Shown: piece after piece, positions 25,429 through 34,095 of the stretch
How the letters are laid out: the number at the start of each line of letters is the position of its first letter
Numbering within the stretch: the stretch's first letter is position 1
Assembly: GCA_030038195.1 (NCBI GenBank)
Contig: JASHPJ010000114.1
Span: forward strand, 1 to 42,291
Direction of reading: 5' to 3'
From: Acidobacteriaceae bacterium
GTDB lineage: Bacteria; Acidobacteriota; Terriglobia; Terriglobales; Acidobacteriaceae
DNA: 42,291 nucleotides
Made by a program: the position numbers and the translations under genes
Notes under the pieces: model-generated
What the model was told of the DNA's origin: nothing
Database searches by the model: none
Seen by the model: only the letters and a program-made list of their open reading frames with translations

Positions 25429-27060
25429 ATGCGCACCGGCACCGTGAACAAAAATCAGTCCGCGGCAAATCCGGTGCGCATGGAATTCTGGCCAGTGCTG
25501 GGCTGCTGCGCCGTGGCGTCTCTGGCGGCAATCACCTGGAGCTGGAAGAACAACGCAATTCTCAATTATGGCGACGCCGTCGCACATCTGCACATCGCGC
25601 GGCGCGTGATCGACTGCCGCTTTCCTTCTATCGCCGAGCTTGGATCGGTGTGGCTGCCGCTGCCGCACCTGCTCATGCTTCCCTTTGTGCAGGTGTATGC
25701 GTGGTGGGCCAATGGGATTGCGGGCACCATTCCTTCAGCGCTTGCATACCTGGCAAGCTGCATCGGGCTCTACCGCCTGGCGCGCCGCTGGCTGCCGCTG
25801 CACGCTGCGGCGCTGGCGCTCGCGTTCCTCGCGCTCAATCCGAATCTGCTCTACCTGCAGACCACGGCGATGACCGAACCGCTCTTCGTCTGCGAGATGA
25901 TCTGGGCCGCCGAGCTGCTCGTCGAATGGCGCGCCAGCCTGGATGCCGATGCGAAGCGCGCCGGCCGTCTGCAGATCTGGATCGTCGTGGTTCTCATCGC
26001 CGCAGTGTGGACGCGCTACGACGGGTGGGTCATTGCGCTGCTGGCATGGCTCGCGATGGGCGTTACACGGCTACGCCACAGAAAGCTGCGCTCCGCGAGC
26101 TTCTGGCTTTGCAGCGCGGCCCTGGCGGCTGCGCCCGCGTTGTGGCTCATCTACAACGCAACCCAGTTTGGCGACTGGCTGGAGTTTGCGCGCGGACCCT
26201 ATTCGGCAAAAGCCATCGAACTGCGCACCGCGGCGCATGGGCCGGGTCCACCGCATCCGGGCTGGCATAATCCGTGGGTCTCGCTCAAATTTTTCGTCAA
26301 GGTCGCGGAGATGGACGCGGCAGCCGCGGCCTGGGGCAACCTGGCGCTTGCATTGAGCGTGCTCGGCACAGCCGGTGCGTGGCTTCGAGCGCGACGCCGC
26401 GCCTTCCCGTGGACGCTGATCCTGTGGATTCCGGTCCCCTTCTACGCGTACTCGGTGGCCTATGGCTCGGTGCCCATCTTCATTCCGCCCTGGTGGCCGC
26501 ACTCCTGGTACAACACGCGCTACGGACTCGAACTACTGCCGGCGCTGGCGCTGGGCCTTGGATTCATTGCACAGCTTGCCGTGGCCGCGGCGCGCGCATG
26601 CAAGCCGCAATGGGCGAAGATCGCAGCCGGCATGCTTGCGGCGCTGCTCGGCGTAAACGCCTGGGCCATGGTGCGCGAACGGCCGCTGGTCTACGTGGAA
26701 GGCACCAAGAACATTGATGCCCGCCGGCCTTTTGACGAGAACATTCCGCCGCTGCTGCGAAAGCTCGTTGCCGAGCGGCCGGGCGGTCCCGTGTTGATGA
26801 ATACCTCAGTCTATCCGGAGCTGGTCGCGTTCACCGGTATTCCGCTGCGGCAGACGATCAATGAGAGCGATCAGTCCCTTTATCGGGACGCGCTGGCCGC
26901 GCCGGCGTCTCACGCGGCCATCGTTCTGGCCTTTGACGGCGACGAGATTGACCGGGCAGTCAAAGCGCACCCTGCCGGTCTTACGGCCGTCGGGCGATTC
27001 ACGGCCAGGGGCCAGGCATCGGGAACAATCTATATCTCCGCTACATGGAGGCGGCAGTAG
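25429..27060 (+). CDS. Polytopic membrane glycosyltransferase-like protein (GT39/PMT type)
   Basis: From ATG 25429 the product is about 543 residues; a TTG at 25414, overlapping the kinase stop, is the alternative start. The first membrane helix is followed by NYGDAVAHLHIARRV, where the Asp takes the place of the catalytic acidic residue of GT-C lipid-phosphate-sugar transferases. WLPLPHLLMLPF and about ten further hydrophobic helices follow, then a soluble C-terminal domain from about residue 420 (DARRPFDENIPPLLRKLV). This resembles dolichyl-phosphate-mannose transferases. The acceptor and donor cannot be predicted. Confidence 0.7.
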   Translation: MRTGTVNKNQSAANPVRMEFWPVLGCCAVASLAAITWSWKNNAILNYGDAVAHLHIARRVIDCRFPSIAELGSVWLPLPHLLMLPFVQVYAWWANGIAGTIPSALAYLASCIGLYRLARRWLPLHAAALALAFLALNPNLLYLQTTAMTEPLFVCEMIWAAELLVEWRASLDADAKRAGRLQIWIVVVLIAAVWTRYDGWVIALLAWLAMGVTRLRHRKLRSASFWLCSAALAAAPALWLIYNATQFGDWLEFARGPYSAKAIELRTAAHGPGPPHPGWHNPWVSLKFFVKVAEMDAAAAAWGNLALALSVLGTAGAWLRARRRAFPWTLILWIPVPFYAYSVAYGSVPIFIPPWWPHSWYNTRYGLELLPALALGLGFIAQLAVAAARACKPQWAKIAAGMLAALLGVNAWAMVRERPLVYVEGTKNIDARRPFDENIPPLLRKLVAERPGGPVLMNTSVYPELVAFTGIPLRQTINESDQSLYRDALAAPASHAAIVLAFDGDEIDRAVKAHPAGLTAVGRFTARGQASGTIYISATWRRQ

Positions 27061-27172
27061 ACGGCATCGAGCCTCAACAACACTGCGCATGCGGTGATAG
27101 CATCGGGCAAGGAACCTGCATGTCCGCGCCAATCATTTGCGCACGCTACCTTTTCAGCAATCCGGAGGACGA

Positions 27173-27991
27173 TTGATTCCTTTTACCAAGGCGCATGCCT
27201 GTGGCAACGATTTTCTGATCGTGACAGAAGACGCCGCTGCGGATCAGGACCGGGCCGCGCTCACGCGCCGCCTGTGCGCGCGCAACACCGGCGTGGGCGC
27301 TGACGGCATCGAGTTCTTCCGCTGGACGGGCCCGTGTTCGGGCCGCATCCGGCTTCACAATGCCGACGGCTCGACCGCCGAGATCAGCGGCAACGGCACG
27401 CGCTGCGTGGCTGCGTGGATGGCCGAAGCTCTGGGCGCGCAGGCAGGCGACAATCTTTCCATCGAGACAGATGCGGGCCTGCGCGTATGCCGCGTGAACG
27501 GGGTGCGCAGCGGCGACGGCTTTGCCGTGGACGTGACCACCGGCATGGGCATTCCCCAATTCGCGCCGCGCACTGTAACGCTGGCCGACGGCACAGAGAT
27601 TGCAGGCACTGAAGTCTCCACCGGTAATCCGCATTTTGTCATCGCAGTGGAGAATGTGGAGTTCACGGTTGCTGAAAGACCGTGGCAGACGATTGGCGCG
27701 GAGATTTGCGCACACAAAGACTTTCCCGGACAGACAAACGTGGAATTTGTGCGCAGGATCAATGAGCGCGAGATCCACATCCGCATCTTTGAGCGCGGCG
27801 TGGGACCAACCACTTCTTCGGGAACGGGCACTTCGGCGTCGGCAACAGCGGCCATTGCCATGCACGGATGCAAATCTCCGCTTACCGTTGCTGCGCCGGG
27901 CGGAACGCAGGCGGTGGCGTGGGAAGGCCCGGACCATGAGTTGCACTTGACCGGACCGGCCGCCCTGATCGCGCGCGGCGAGGTGTATTGA
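27173..27991 (+). CDS. dapF: Diaminopimelate epimerase homologue with both catalytic Cys replaced by Ser
   Basis: A TTG at 27173, four bases after GGAGG, opens a 272-residue protein. Substrate-binding features of DapF are intact: HACGNDF, NADGS, TGNPHFV and TNVEFV. The two catalytic cysteines are not. The first motif, normally CGNG, reads EISGNGTRC with Ser72 (codon AGC). The second, normally ACGTG, reads TSSGTGTSA with Ser216 (codon TCG). In the known enzyme these cysteines are the acid/base pair that invert the DAP alpha carbon. The gene lies directly before ldcA and mpl, which handle DAP-containing murein peptides, so a cell-wall role is still likely. It may be an active variant, a changed activity or an inactive paralogue. 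Confidence 0.85.
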   Translation: MIPFTKAHACGNDFLIVTEDAAADQDRAALTRRLCARNTGVGADGIEFFRWTGPCSGRIRLHNADGSTAEISGNGTRCVAAWMAEALGAQAGDNLSIETDAGLRVCRVNGVRSGDGFAVDVTTGMGIPQFAPRTVTLADGTEIAGTEVSTGNPHFVIAVENVEFTVAERPWQTIGAEICAHKDFPGQTNVEFVRRINEREIHIRIFERGVGPTTSSGTGTSASATAAIAMHGCKSPLTVAAPGGTQAVAWEGPDHELHLTGPAALIARGEVY

Positions 27992-27993
27992 GC

Positions 27994-28935
27994 ATGGCCA
28001 GCGGCACGCGCCCGATCAAGCTTCTGCCCGTCGTGCCTGGCGCAGGCGTGAGCGTAATTGCACCGGCCAGCTTTGCCAGGGAAGAACGCGTTGAGCGCGG
28101 GCTTACGGCGCTCCGCATGCTGGGCTACCAGCCGAAACTCGGCGTGAGCGCGGCGGAGCGCGGGCCGCTTTACTTTGCCGGAACGCGCGCGCAGCGGCTG
28201 GCAGACTTGCACACGGCGTTTGCAGACGAAACCACGAGCATCGTGATGGGCCTGCGCGGCGGGTATGGAGCCAACTATCTGCTCGACGGCCTCGATCTCA
28301 AGACTATTGCCGGCAATCCGAAGCCATTCTTCGCATACAGCGACCTGACCGGCATCCAACTGCGCCTGCTCGACGAGATCGGGCTGATCGCTTTTCACGG
28401 GCCGATGCTGGCTGCCGATTTTTATCTTGAAGACGGCGTGCATCTGCCGAGCTTTCGCGCTGCGCTGCAGGGCGAATCATGCAGCATTGGCGCGGAAGAA
28501 GGCTTGCGCGCACTGAAACCGGGAAGCGCGCGTGGAACGCTCTACGGCGGCTGCCTCAGCATCCTGGTCTCGCTGCTGGGCACGCCATGGGAGCCGCAGA
28601 CCGAAGGCAAGCTGCTGTTCCTGGAAGATGTGGGCGCGAAGCCTTATCAGATCGACCGCATGCTATGGCAGTTGCGTGTAGCGGGCAAGTTCGACCGCGT
28701 GCCGGGCGTCGTCTTCGGCGAGATGCTGGACTGCGTCTCAGCCGGCGCGGCGCCGGAGCTGCTGGAACAGGCGATTCTCAATGCGCTCGACGGATTCGAG
28801 GGACCGATCGCGACAGGCCTGCGCAGTGGGCATGTTTCGCGGCAGAACGTAACGCTGCGGTTCGGCGCGGAGGCGGAGCTGATGGCTGGCGAAGAGACGT
28901 GGCTGAACCTGCTTGCGCCGCAGGTAGCGGCATGA
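27994..28935 (+). CDS. ldcA: Murein tetrapeptide LD-carboxypeptidase (S66 family)
   Basis: A 313-residue cytoplasmic serine peptidase that removes the terminal D-Ala from recycled murein tetrapeptides. The nucleophile Ser116 is in FAYSDLTGIQL. Glu211 (FLEDVGAKPYQIDRML) and His280 (LRSGHVSRQN) complete the Ser-Glu-His triad of LdcA/MccF enzymes. VMGLRGGYGANYLLDGLD is the typical N-terminal motif. ATG 27994 is preferred; a TTG at 27988, overlapping the dapF stop and five bases after GAGG, is possible. Its stop overlaps the mpl start by four bases. Confidence 0.9.
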   Translation: MASGTRPIKLLPVVPGAGVSVIAPASFAREERVERGLTALRMLGYQPKLGVSAAERGPLYFAGTRAQRLADLHTAFADETTSIVMGLRGGYGANYLLDGLDLKTIAGNPKPFFAYSDLTGIQLRLLDEIGLIAFHGPMLAADFYLEDGVHLPSFRAALQGESCSIGAEEGLRALKPGSARGTLYGGCLSILVSLLGTPWEPQTEGKLLFLEDVGAKPYQIDRMLWQLRVAGKFDRVPGVVFGEMLDCVSAGAAPELLEQAILNALDGFEGPIATGLRSGHVSRQNVTLRFGAEAELMAGEETWLNLLAPQVAA

Positions 28936-30383
28936 CCCAGTTACCCAGGCACATTCACTTAAGCGGCATCTGCGGTACGGCGATGGCCTCGCTGGCCGGG
29001 CTTTTGCAGTTGCAAGGGTACCGCATCACCGGCTCTGACAAGGCGGCGTACCCTCCCATGAGCGACCTGCTGCGTAAACTTGGCATTCCAGTGATGGAGC
29101 CTTATGCGGAGGCAAATCTTGAGCCTGCGCCGGACCTCGTGGTGATCGGCAACGCGCTTTCACGCGGTAATCCTGAGGTAGAGCGTGTGCTCGACGAGCG
29201 CATTCCATTCACATCGATGGCGGCGCTGCTGCACGACGAGTTCCTCAAGGGCCGCGAGCCGCTGGTAGTAGCCGGCACACACGGTAAGACCACCACCACG
29301 AGCATGCTGGCCTGGATCTACCAGGCAGCATCGCGGGAAACGCCCGCGCTCGAGCCATCGTTTCTGATCGGCGGCGTGGCAGAAAACTTTGGATCCAGTT
29401 TTCAACTACGGCCTACGCGGGTGTTCATCGTGGAGGGCGACGAGTATGACACGGCCTTTTTCGACAAAGGGCCGAAGTTTCTCCACTACTTTCCCGATGC
29501 GCTGATTCTCACCCACGTTGAGTTCGACCATGCGGATATCTACGCCGATCTTGAAGCGGTGAAGACGGCATTCAAGCGCCTCGTGAATCTCGTCCCGCGA
29601 CGCGGCCTGATCGTGGCTTACGACGGCAGCGCCAACGTGACCGAGTGCGTAGAGCGGGCGCTGTGCCGGGTGGAGCGGTATGGATTCTCCGCGAGCGCGG
29701 ACTGGCAGATTCGCAACCTGCATCATGAAGCAGGCGGTACGCGGTGGGAGGTGTGGCACGGCGGCGCCTTGTGGACCGAGCTGAGCATGGGCCTGGCCGG
29801 CGAGCACAACGCGCTCAACGCAACCGCTGCGGCGGCGCTGGCCGCCGGGCAGGGCGTGAGCAAGGACGCAATCATCGCCGCCCTGGCAAGCTTCAAGAGC
29901 GTGAAGCGGCGGGTGGAGGTGCGCGCGGAGATCGGCGGTGTTACGGTGATCGAGGATTTTGCGCATCACCCTACGGCGATTCGCGAAACCCTGCGCGCGC
30001 TGCGCTCGGTTTATCCGCAGTCGCGGCTGTGGGCCGTGCTGGAGCCGCGTTCCAACACGCTGCGGCGCAAAGTGCTTGAGACCGACCTGGTCAACAGCCT
30101 GCGCTTTGCGGACCGCGTGGTGCTGGCCGGCGTGTATCAGCAGCAGCGCATCCCCGATGCCGAGCGCCTGCACCCTGAAGATGTGGTGCAGGCGCTCAAT
30201 GCAGAGGGAACTCCCGCGGAGCTGCTGCCCGACGCAGACGCGATTGCCAGCGGCATCGCTCCGCAGGTTGCGCCCGGCGACGTTGTGGCCATTCTGTCCA
30301 ATGGCGGATTCGACGGCATCTATGAAAAACTGCCAGCGCGCCTCAGGGAACGCTTTCAGGCGGCAGGCGAAACGGCGCGGTGA
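28932..30383 (+). CDS. mpl: UDP-N-acetylmuramate:L-Ala-gamma-D-Glu-meso-DAP ligase
   Basis: ATG 28932 overlaps the ldcA stop (ATGA) and opens a 483-residue Mur ligase. The N-terminal domain starts HIHLSGICGTAMASLAGLLQ, the Mpl/MurC-like UDP-binding loop. The ATP loop is GTHGKTTTT near residues 115-123. EGDEYDTAFFDKGPKFLHY and ILTHVEFDHADIY are features that separate Mpl from MurC. DFAHHPTAI and LEPRSNT lie in the C-terminal domain. Mpl re-attaches recycled tripeptide to UDP-MurNAc. Order dapF-ldcA-mpl makes a compact murein recycling unit. Confidence 0.95.
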   Translation: MTQLPRHIHLSGICGTAMASLAGLLQLQGYRITGSDKAAYPPMSDLLRKLGIPVMEPYAEANLEPAPDLVVIGNALSRGNPEVERVLDERIPFTSMAALLHDEFLKGREPLVVAGTHGKTTTTSMLAWIYQAASRETPALEPSFLIGGVAENFGSSFQLRPTRVFIVEGDEYDTAFFDKGPKFLHYFPDALILTHVEFDHADIYADLEAVKTAFKRLVNLVPRRGLIVAYDGSANVTECVERALCRVERYGFSASADWQIRNLHHEAGGTRWEVWHGGALWTELSMGLAGEHNALNATAAAALAAGQGVSKDAIIAALASFKSVKRRVEVRAEIGGVTVIEDFAHHPTAIRETLRALRSVYPQSRLWAVLEPRSNTLRRKVLETDLVNSLRFADRVVLAGVYQQQRIPDAERLHPEDVVQALNAEGTPAELLPDADAIASGIAPQVAPGDVVAILSNGGFDGIYEKLPARLRERFQAAGETAR

Positions 30384-30392
30384 GAGTCGCAC

Positions 30393-31103
30393 ATGATTGC
30401 TTCGCTCGTCCTGCTCGCCACCATGCTGGCGCTCGGCATTCCGGCCGCCATCGTGCTCATCCCGTGGACTGTCCTGACAGGCGACGCAACGGCGCTCTAC
30501 AACTTCGCGCAGAAGATCACGCGCACGGCGTTCGTGCTGGGCAGAATCCGCGTCGAGATGAAGGGCTGCGAGCAGATCCCCGCGCATATTTCGTGTATCT
30601 TCATGTCGAATCATGTTTCGAATCTCGATCCGCCGGTGCTGATCCCGCGCATTCCGGGGCGAACATCGGCATTCCTCAAGCGCCCGCTGATGAAGATTCC
30701 CGTGCTCGGCTATGCATTCCGGCTGGGCGGGTTCATTCCCGTCGATCGCGACGGCCGCGTGGAGAGCGCGCAGGAAAGCATTGCGCAGGCGCGGCGCGTA
30801 CTTGAAAAAGGACTGCACATCACAACCTTCGTGGAGGGCACGCGCTCGCGTGACGGACGGATGCTGCCCTTCAAGAAAGGGCCGTTCTATCTTGCGAAAG
30901 AGACAGGCGCGCCGTGCATCCCGGTGTCGATCCACGGGACGGAAGCGATGATGGCCAAAGGAAGCCTGCGGATTCGTCCCGGAACGGCGCACATTATCTT
31001 TCACCCGCCGATTTATCCCGACAACTACGCAACGCGCGAGGAGCTGCTGGAAGCGGTGCGCGCGGCAATTGCTTCGGGGCTGCCGGAGTGGATGCGCGCG
31101 TAA
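30393..31103 (+). CDS. plsC: 1-acyl-sn-glycerol-3-phosphate acyltransferase
   Basis: A 236-residue membrane acyltransferase with one or two N-terminal hydrophobic segments (MIASLVLLATMLALGIPAAI). The catalytic HX4D box is NHVSNLD, the acceptor-binding motif is FVEGTRSRDG, and PCIPVSIHG is the third conserved block. It makes phosphatidic acid from lysophosphatidic acid. The start lies nine bases after the mpl stop, so it ends the dapF-ldcA-mpl unit. It is convergent with the SPOR gene. Confidence 0.9.
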   Translation: MIASLVLLATMLALGIPAAIVLIPWTVLTGDATALYNFAQKITRTAFVLGRIRVEMKGCEQIPAHISCIFMSNHVSNLDPPVLIPRIPGRTSAFLKRPLMKIPVLGYAFRLGGFIPVDRDGRVESAQESIAQARRVLEKGLHITTFVEGTRSRDGRMLPFKKGPFYLAKETGAPCIPVSIHGTEAMMAKGSLRIRPGTAHIIFHPPIYPDNYATREELLEAVRAAIASGLPEWMRA

Positions 31104-31114
31104 GATCGACCGGG

Positions 31115-31780
31115 TTACTGCTGCACGATTGCGTTGTAGCCGTCGTTGAGAAGCCGCATCTTCCAGGTGTTGGCTTGGGCAACCGTGGCGAATGGGCCGA
31201 TGCGCACGTGGATCAGGTTGTCGGCCGGGTCGCGGCGCGCCGTGACCGCGTAGCCGCGCTTGCGCAGTGCGCTGGTCAGCACGTCCGCATCTTCCGTGTT
31301 GGAGACGGCGGCAATCTGCACCATCAGTCCGCCGGCCGGCGCTGCGGGAACTGCCTGGCCGGCCACGGGAGTGGGCGCAAGAGCAGGATGAACCAATGGC
31401 TGGCCGGGCGCTGCGGCAGCTTGAACCGGAATGGCCGGAGCCTGCGCGGCTGCCGCAGCGGGCGTGGGTGCGGATGCGTCTGCGGGCGGCGTCTGGGCAC
31501 CGGCCGGTTGAGTGGACGGGGCCGGCGCAGCCTGTTCGGTGGCCAGTGGCTTGGAGAGCGAACTGCCCGGTTCGGCCGGCGGCGCGGCAGCCGGTTGCGC
31601 GGCTGCCACGGAGGGCTGCGCGCCGTGATGACCGACGGCGTATCCCAGCCCGAAGCACAGCCCGCAGAGAAGCACCAGGCCAAAGAAGATGGTAAGCAGC
31701 GTTCCCGAGCCCAAAGTCAACTCGGTGTCGCGCCTGGTTTGCGCGGGCTCCAGTTCCCTGTCGTCAAAGACTCCCCTCAT
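31115..31780 (-). CDS. SPOR-domain membrane protein
   Basis: A 221-residue bitopic protein. The N-terminal 25 residues are cytoplasmic, followed by one membrane helix (LLTIFFGLVLLCGLCFGLGYAVG). A long Ala/Pro/Gln-rich periplasmic linker leads to a C-terminal SPOR domain (GGLMVQIAAVSNTEDADVLTSALRKRGYAV, then VRIGPFATVAQANTWKMRL). SPOR domains bind denuded glycan strands at division sites. A division or envelope role is therefore inferred. ATG follows GGGAAGG. Confidence 0.85.
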   Translation of the reverse strand: MRGVFDDRELEPAQTRRDTELTLGSGTLLTIFFGLVLLCGLCFGLGYAVGHHGAQPSVAAAQPAAAPPAEPGSSLSKPLATEQAAPAPSTQPAGAQTPPADASAPTPAAAAAQAPAIPVQAAAAPGQPLVHPALAPTPVAGQAVPAAPAGGLMVQIAAVSNTEDADVLTSALRKRGYAVTARRDPADNLIHVRIGPFATVAQANTWKMRLLNDGYNAIVQQ

Positions 31781-31909
31781 GCGCCTTCCCTCTCACCGTG
31801 TTTGCAGAACAAAACGAGCGATTTTCTTTCTCTCTTCTAAAGATGCTCCTCCCCTTGCGCCGAAACCTTGCTTATTCGACCACGGACGCGCGGCATTGGT
31901 CATCAACAG

Positions 31910-32692
31910 CTACTGACCGGCGGCCGGCCTGGGCTCGCTTGTCGCCTTGGCCAGCAGCGAGAGCAGCTCGATTGGAAGCGGAAAGACGACGGTCGTGTTC
32001 TTTTCCACGCCGATATCGGCCAGCGTCTGCAGGTAACGCAGTTGCAGGGTCATGGGCTGCGTGGCCATGAGCTGCGCGGCGTCCACCAGCCTTTGCGCCG
32101 CGCTGTACTCGCCCTCGGCGTGGATGATCTTGGAGCGCTTCTCGCGCTCGGCCTCAGCCTGCTTGGCCATGGCGCGCAGCATCTGTTCGGGCAGGTCCAC
32201 CTGCTTCACTTCCACCGAGACGACCTTCACGCCAAACGGCTCGGTGCGCTGGTCAATGATGGTCTGGATACGCAGGTTGAGCTTGTCGCGATGGCTGAGC
32301 AGCTCGTCAAGCTCCACTTCGCCCAGCACCGAGCGCAGCGTGGTCTGCGCGAACTGCGAGGTCTGGTAGACGTAGTTGGCCACCTCGATGGCCGCGTCAT
32401 TGGGATTGACCACGTAGAGCGTCACGACGGCGTTCACCTTGATGGTGACGTTGTCGCGCGTGATGACATCCTGCGGCGGCACTTCCAGCACTTCCTGGCG
32501 CAGGGAGATGCGGATCATCTGGTCGAAGGGCCGGAAGACCAGGATGATGCCCGGCCCCTTGGGCGCAGGCAGCGCGCGGCCCAGGCGGAAGATGACGGCG
32601 CGCTCGTACTCGCGCAGAATCTTGATAGAGTTGAACAGGTAGAGAAGGATAATCGCGATGAAGATCAGAACCGGTATCGACAGATCGAACAT
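31910..32692 (-). CDS. Slipin (stomatin-like SPFH/band 7 protein)
   Basis: A 260-residue SPFH protein with an N-terminal membrane hairpin or helix ([16 protein letters not shown]), then [13 protein letters not shown] and the band 7 core ([51 protein letters not shown]). The C-terminal region is coiled-coil-like ([24 protein letters not shown]). Stomatin homologues oligomerise on membranes and are substrates or partners of NfeD proteases. It lies 40 bases downstream of the NfeD gene, the common gene pair. Start supported by GAGGTAGG. Confidence 0.93.
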   Translation of the reverse strand: MFDLSIPVLIFIAIILLYLFNSIKILREYERAVIFRLGRALPAPKGPGIILVFRPFDQMIRISLRQEVLEVPPQDVITRDNVTIKVNAVVTLYVVNPNDAAIEVANYVYQTSQFAQTTLRSVLGEVELDELLSHRDKLNLRIQTIIDQRTEPFGVKVVSVEVKQVDLPEQMLRAMAKQAEAEREKRSKIIHAEGEYSAAQRLVDAAQLMATQPMTLQLRYLQTLADIGVEKNTTVVFPLPIELLSLLAKATSEPRPAAGQ

Positions 32693-32732
32693 GGGCCTAC
32701 CTCACTCAGCAGGGATTGTACTCCAGCCCAGG

Positions 32733-34064
32733 CTAGGCCGGCGTAGTGGAGGCACGCGCTTGAGAAACCGGCTCCACGCGTAGCACCATCTGGTCGTAAC
32801 CGGTGACCAGCAGCGGCGCGCCGGCCGGAACAGGCTGGCTGGCGACGGCGCGCCAGATCTCGCCTTCCACCAGGACGTGACCTTCGGGATCGATCGGCTC
32901 CATCGCCGTGGCATGCGAGCCCACCAGAGCGCCGGCGCCGATGCGCGCCTTGCGGCGCCGCGCGCGCACGGCCAGGCGGAGAAGAAACACGGTAATCGAG
33001 CCGAAGGCTGCGCTGATGGCAAAGGCGACCCACGGGTTGACGGCCATCTGTGGAATGGGCGCGGCCACCAGGGTGTGCGTGCCGAAGGCCAGGCAGACGA
33101 TGCCGGCAATCGCCAGCACGCCATGGCCGCCGAACTTGGCCTCGAGCAGCAGGAGAACCAGCGCAGCCACCAGAAGCAGCACGGCGGTGTAACGGATGGG
33201 CAGCAGACCGAGCGCAAAGATGGCCAGCAGCACCATCAGGGTGCCCAGCGCGCCGGGAACGATGGTGCCCGGCGTGTTGAACTCAAGATAGATGAGCAAG
33301 GCCCCACCCACCAGGAACAGCAGCGCGATATTCGGATTGACCAGCCAGTCCAGCAAGTCGTCCCGCAGGGTAGGCCGGACCACCTCGATGCGCGCTCCAG
33401 CCAGGCGCAGCGTCTGCCGGCTGCCGTCGAGCCGCGTGATCTGGCGGCCGTCCAGCGAGGCTAGAAGCTGCGATTCGTTGTTGGCGACGAGATCGATCAG
33501 GTGCTGGCTCAGCGCTTCTTCGGCGGTGTAGGAGTGCGAGGTCTGCAGGGCCGCGGCGGCGGCATCCACGTTGCGGTTACGCCGCGTCACGTAGGAACGC
33601 AGAAAGGCCTCGGCGTCGTTTTCGACCTTCTGCATCTCGGTGGCATCAGGCTTGCCCATCTCGAAGACGACGTGCGCCGCGCCTGCCTCAGTGCCCGGGG
33701 CCATGGCAGCCACATCGGCCGCTTCGAGCAGGAAGAAGCCCGCCGACCCAGCGCGGGCGCCCGAAGGGCCTACATACACGATCACCGGCACGCGCGAGCC
33801 AAGAATGGCGCCGGCCATCGAGCGCATCGAGTCCACCAGGCCGCCCGGCGTGTCCATCTGGATCAGCAGCGCCTGCGCTCCGTCGGCGGTGGCGCGCGCA
33901 ATGGCCCGGCTCAGCTCGTCGGCGGTTACCGGCTGAATGGTATCGTCGAGAACAAACTTCTCAACCAGCGGCTGCCCGGCGGGCGCCGGAGCCGCCACGA
34001 GAGTTCCCGCAGCCAGAAGGGCTGCTGCGACGGAAAGCGTAAACCCGAAAGCGCGCTGAAGCAT
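32733..34064 (-). CDS. NfeD-type membrane serine protease (long form)
   Basis: ATG 34064, preceded by GAAGGAG, opens a 443-residue protein; the longer frame into the TPR gene is an artefact. A signal peptide is followed by a ClpP-class protease domain: QMDTPGGLVDSMRSM, VGPSGARAGSAGFFLLEAAD with the candidate nucleophile Ser in AGSAG, and MQKVENDAEAFLRS with a candidate catalytic Lys. A membrane domain with four to five helices begins near residue 230. The C-terminal NfeD OB-fold domain holds ALVGSHATAMEPIDPEGHV and VEGEIWRAVA. Such proteases cleave stomatin partners. The gene is between the TPR gene and slipin in one transcriptional direction. Confidence 0.92.
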   Translation of the reverse strand: MLQRAFGFTLSVAAALLAAGTLVAAPAPAGQPLVEKFVLDDTIQPVTADELSRAIARATADGAQALLIQMDTPGGLVDSMRSMAGAILGSRVPVIVYVGPSGARAGSAGFFLLEAADVAAMAPGTEAGAAHVVFEMGKPDATEMQKVENDAEAFLRSYVTRRNRNVDAAAAALQTSHSYTAEEALSQHLIDLVANNESQLLASLDGRQITRLDGSRQTLRLAGARIEVVRPTLRDDLLDWLVNPNIALLFLVGGALLIYLEFNTPGTIVPGALGTLMVLLAIFALGLLPIRYTAVLLLVAALVLLLLEAKFGGHGVLAIAGIVCLAFGTHTLVAAPIPQMAVNPWVAFAISAAFGSITVFLLRLAVRARRRKARIGAGALVGSHATAMEPIDPEGHVLVEGEIWRAVASQPVPAGAPLLVTGYDQMVLRVEPVSQARASTTPA

Positions 34065-34095
34065 ACCTTGCTCCTTCAGGGCCACAGGCAAGGCC

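Noticed and set aside
29406..31658. A 750-codon open frame on the minus strand
   Set aside because: It lies antisense to mpl and plsC, is Arg/His/Gln-rich and has no recognisable domain; it is a codon-bias shadow.
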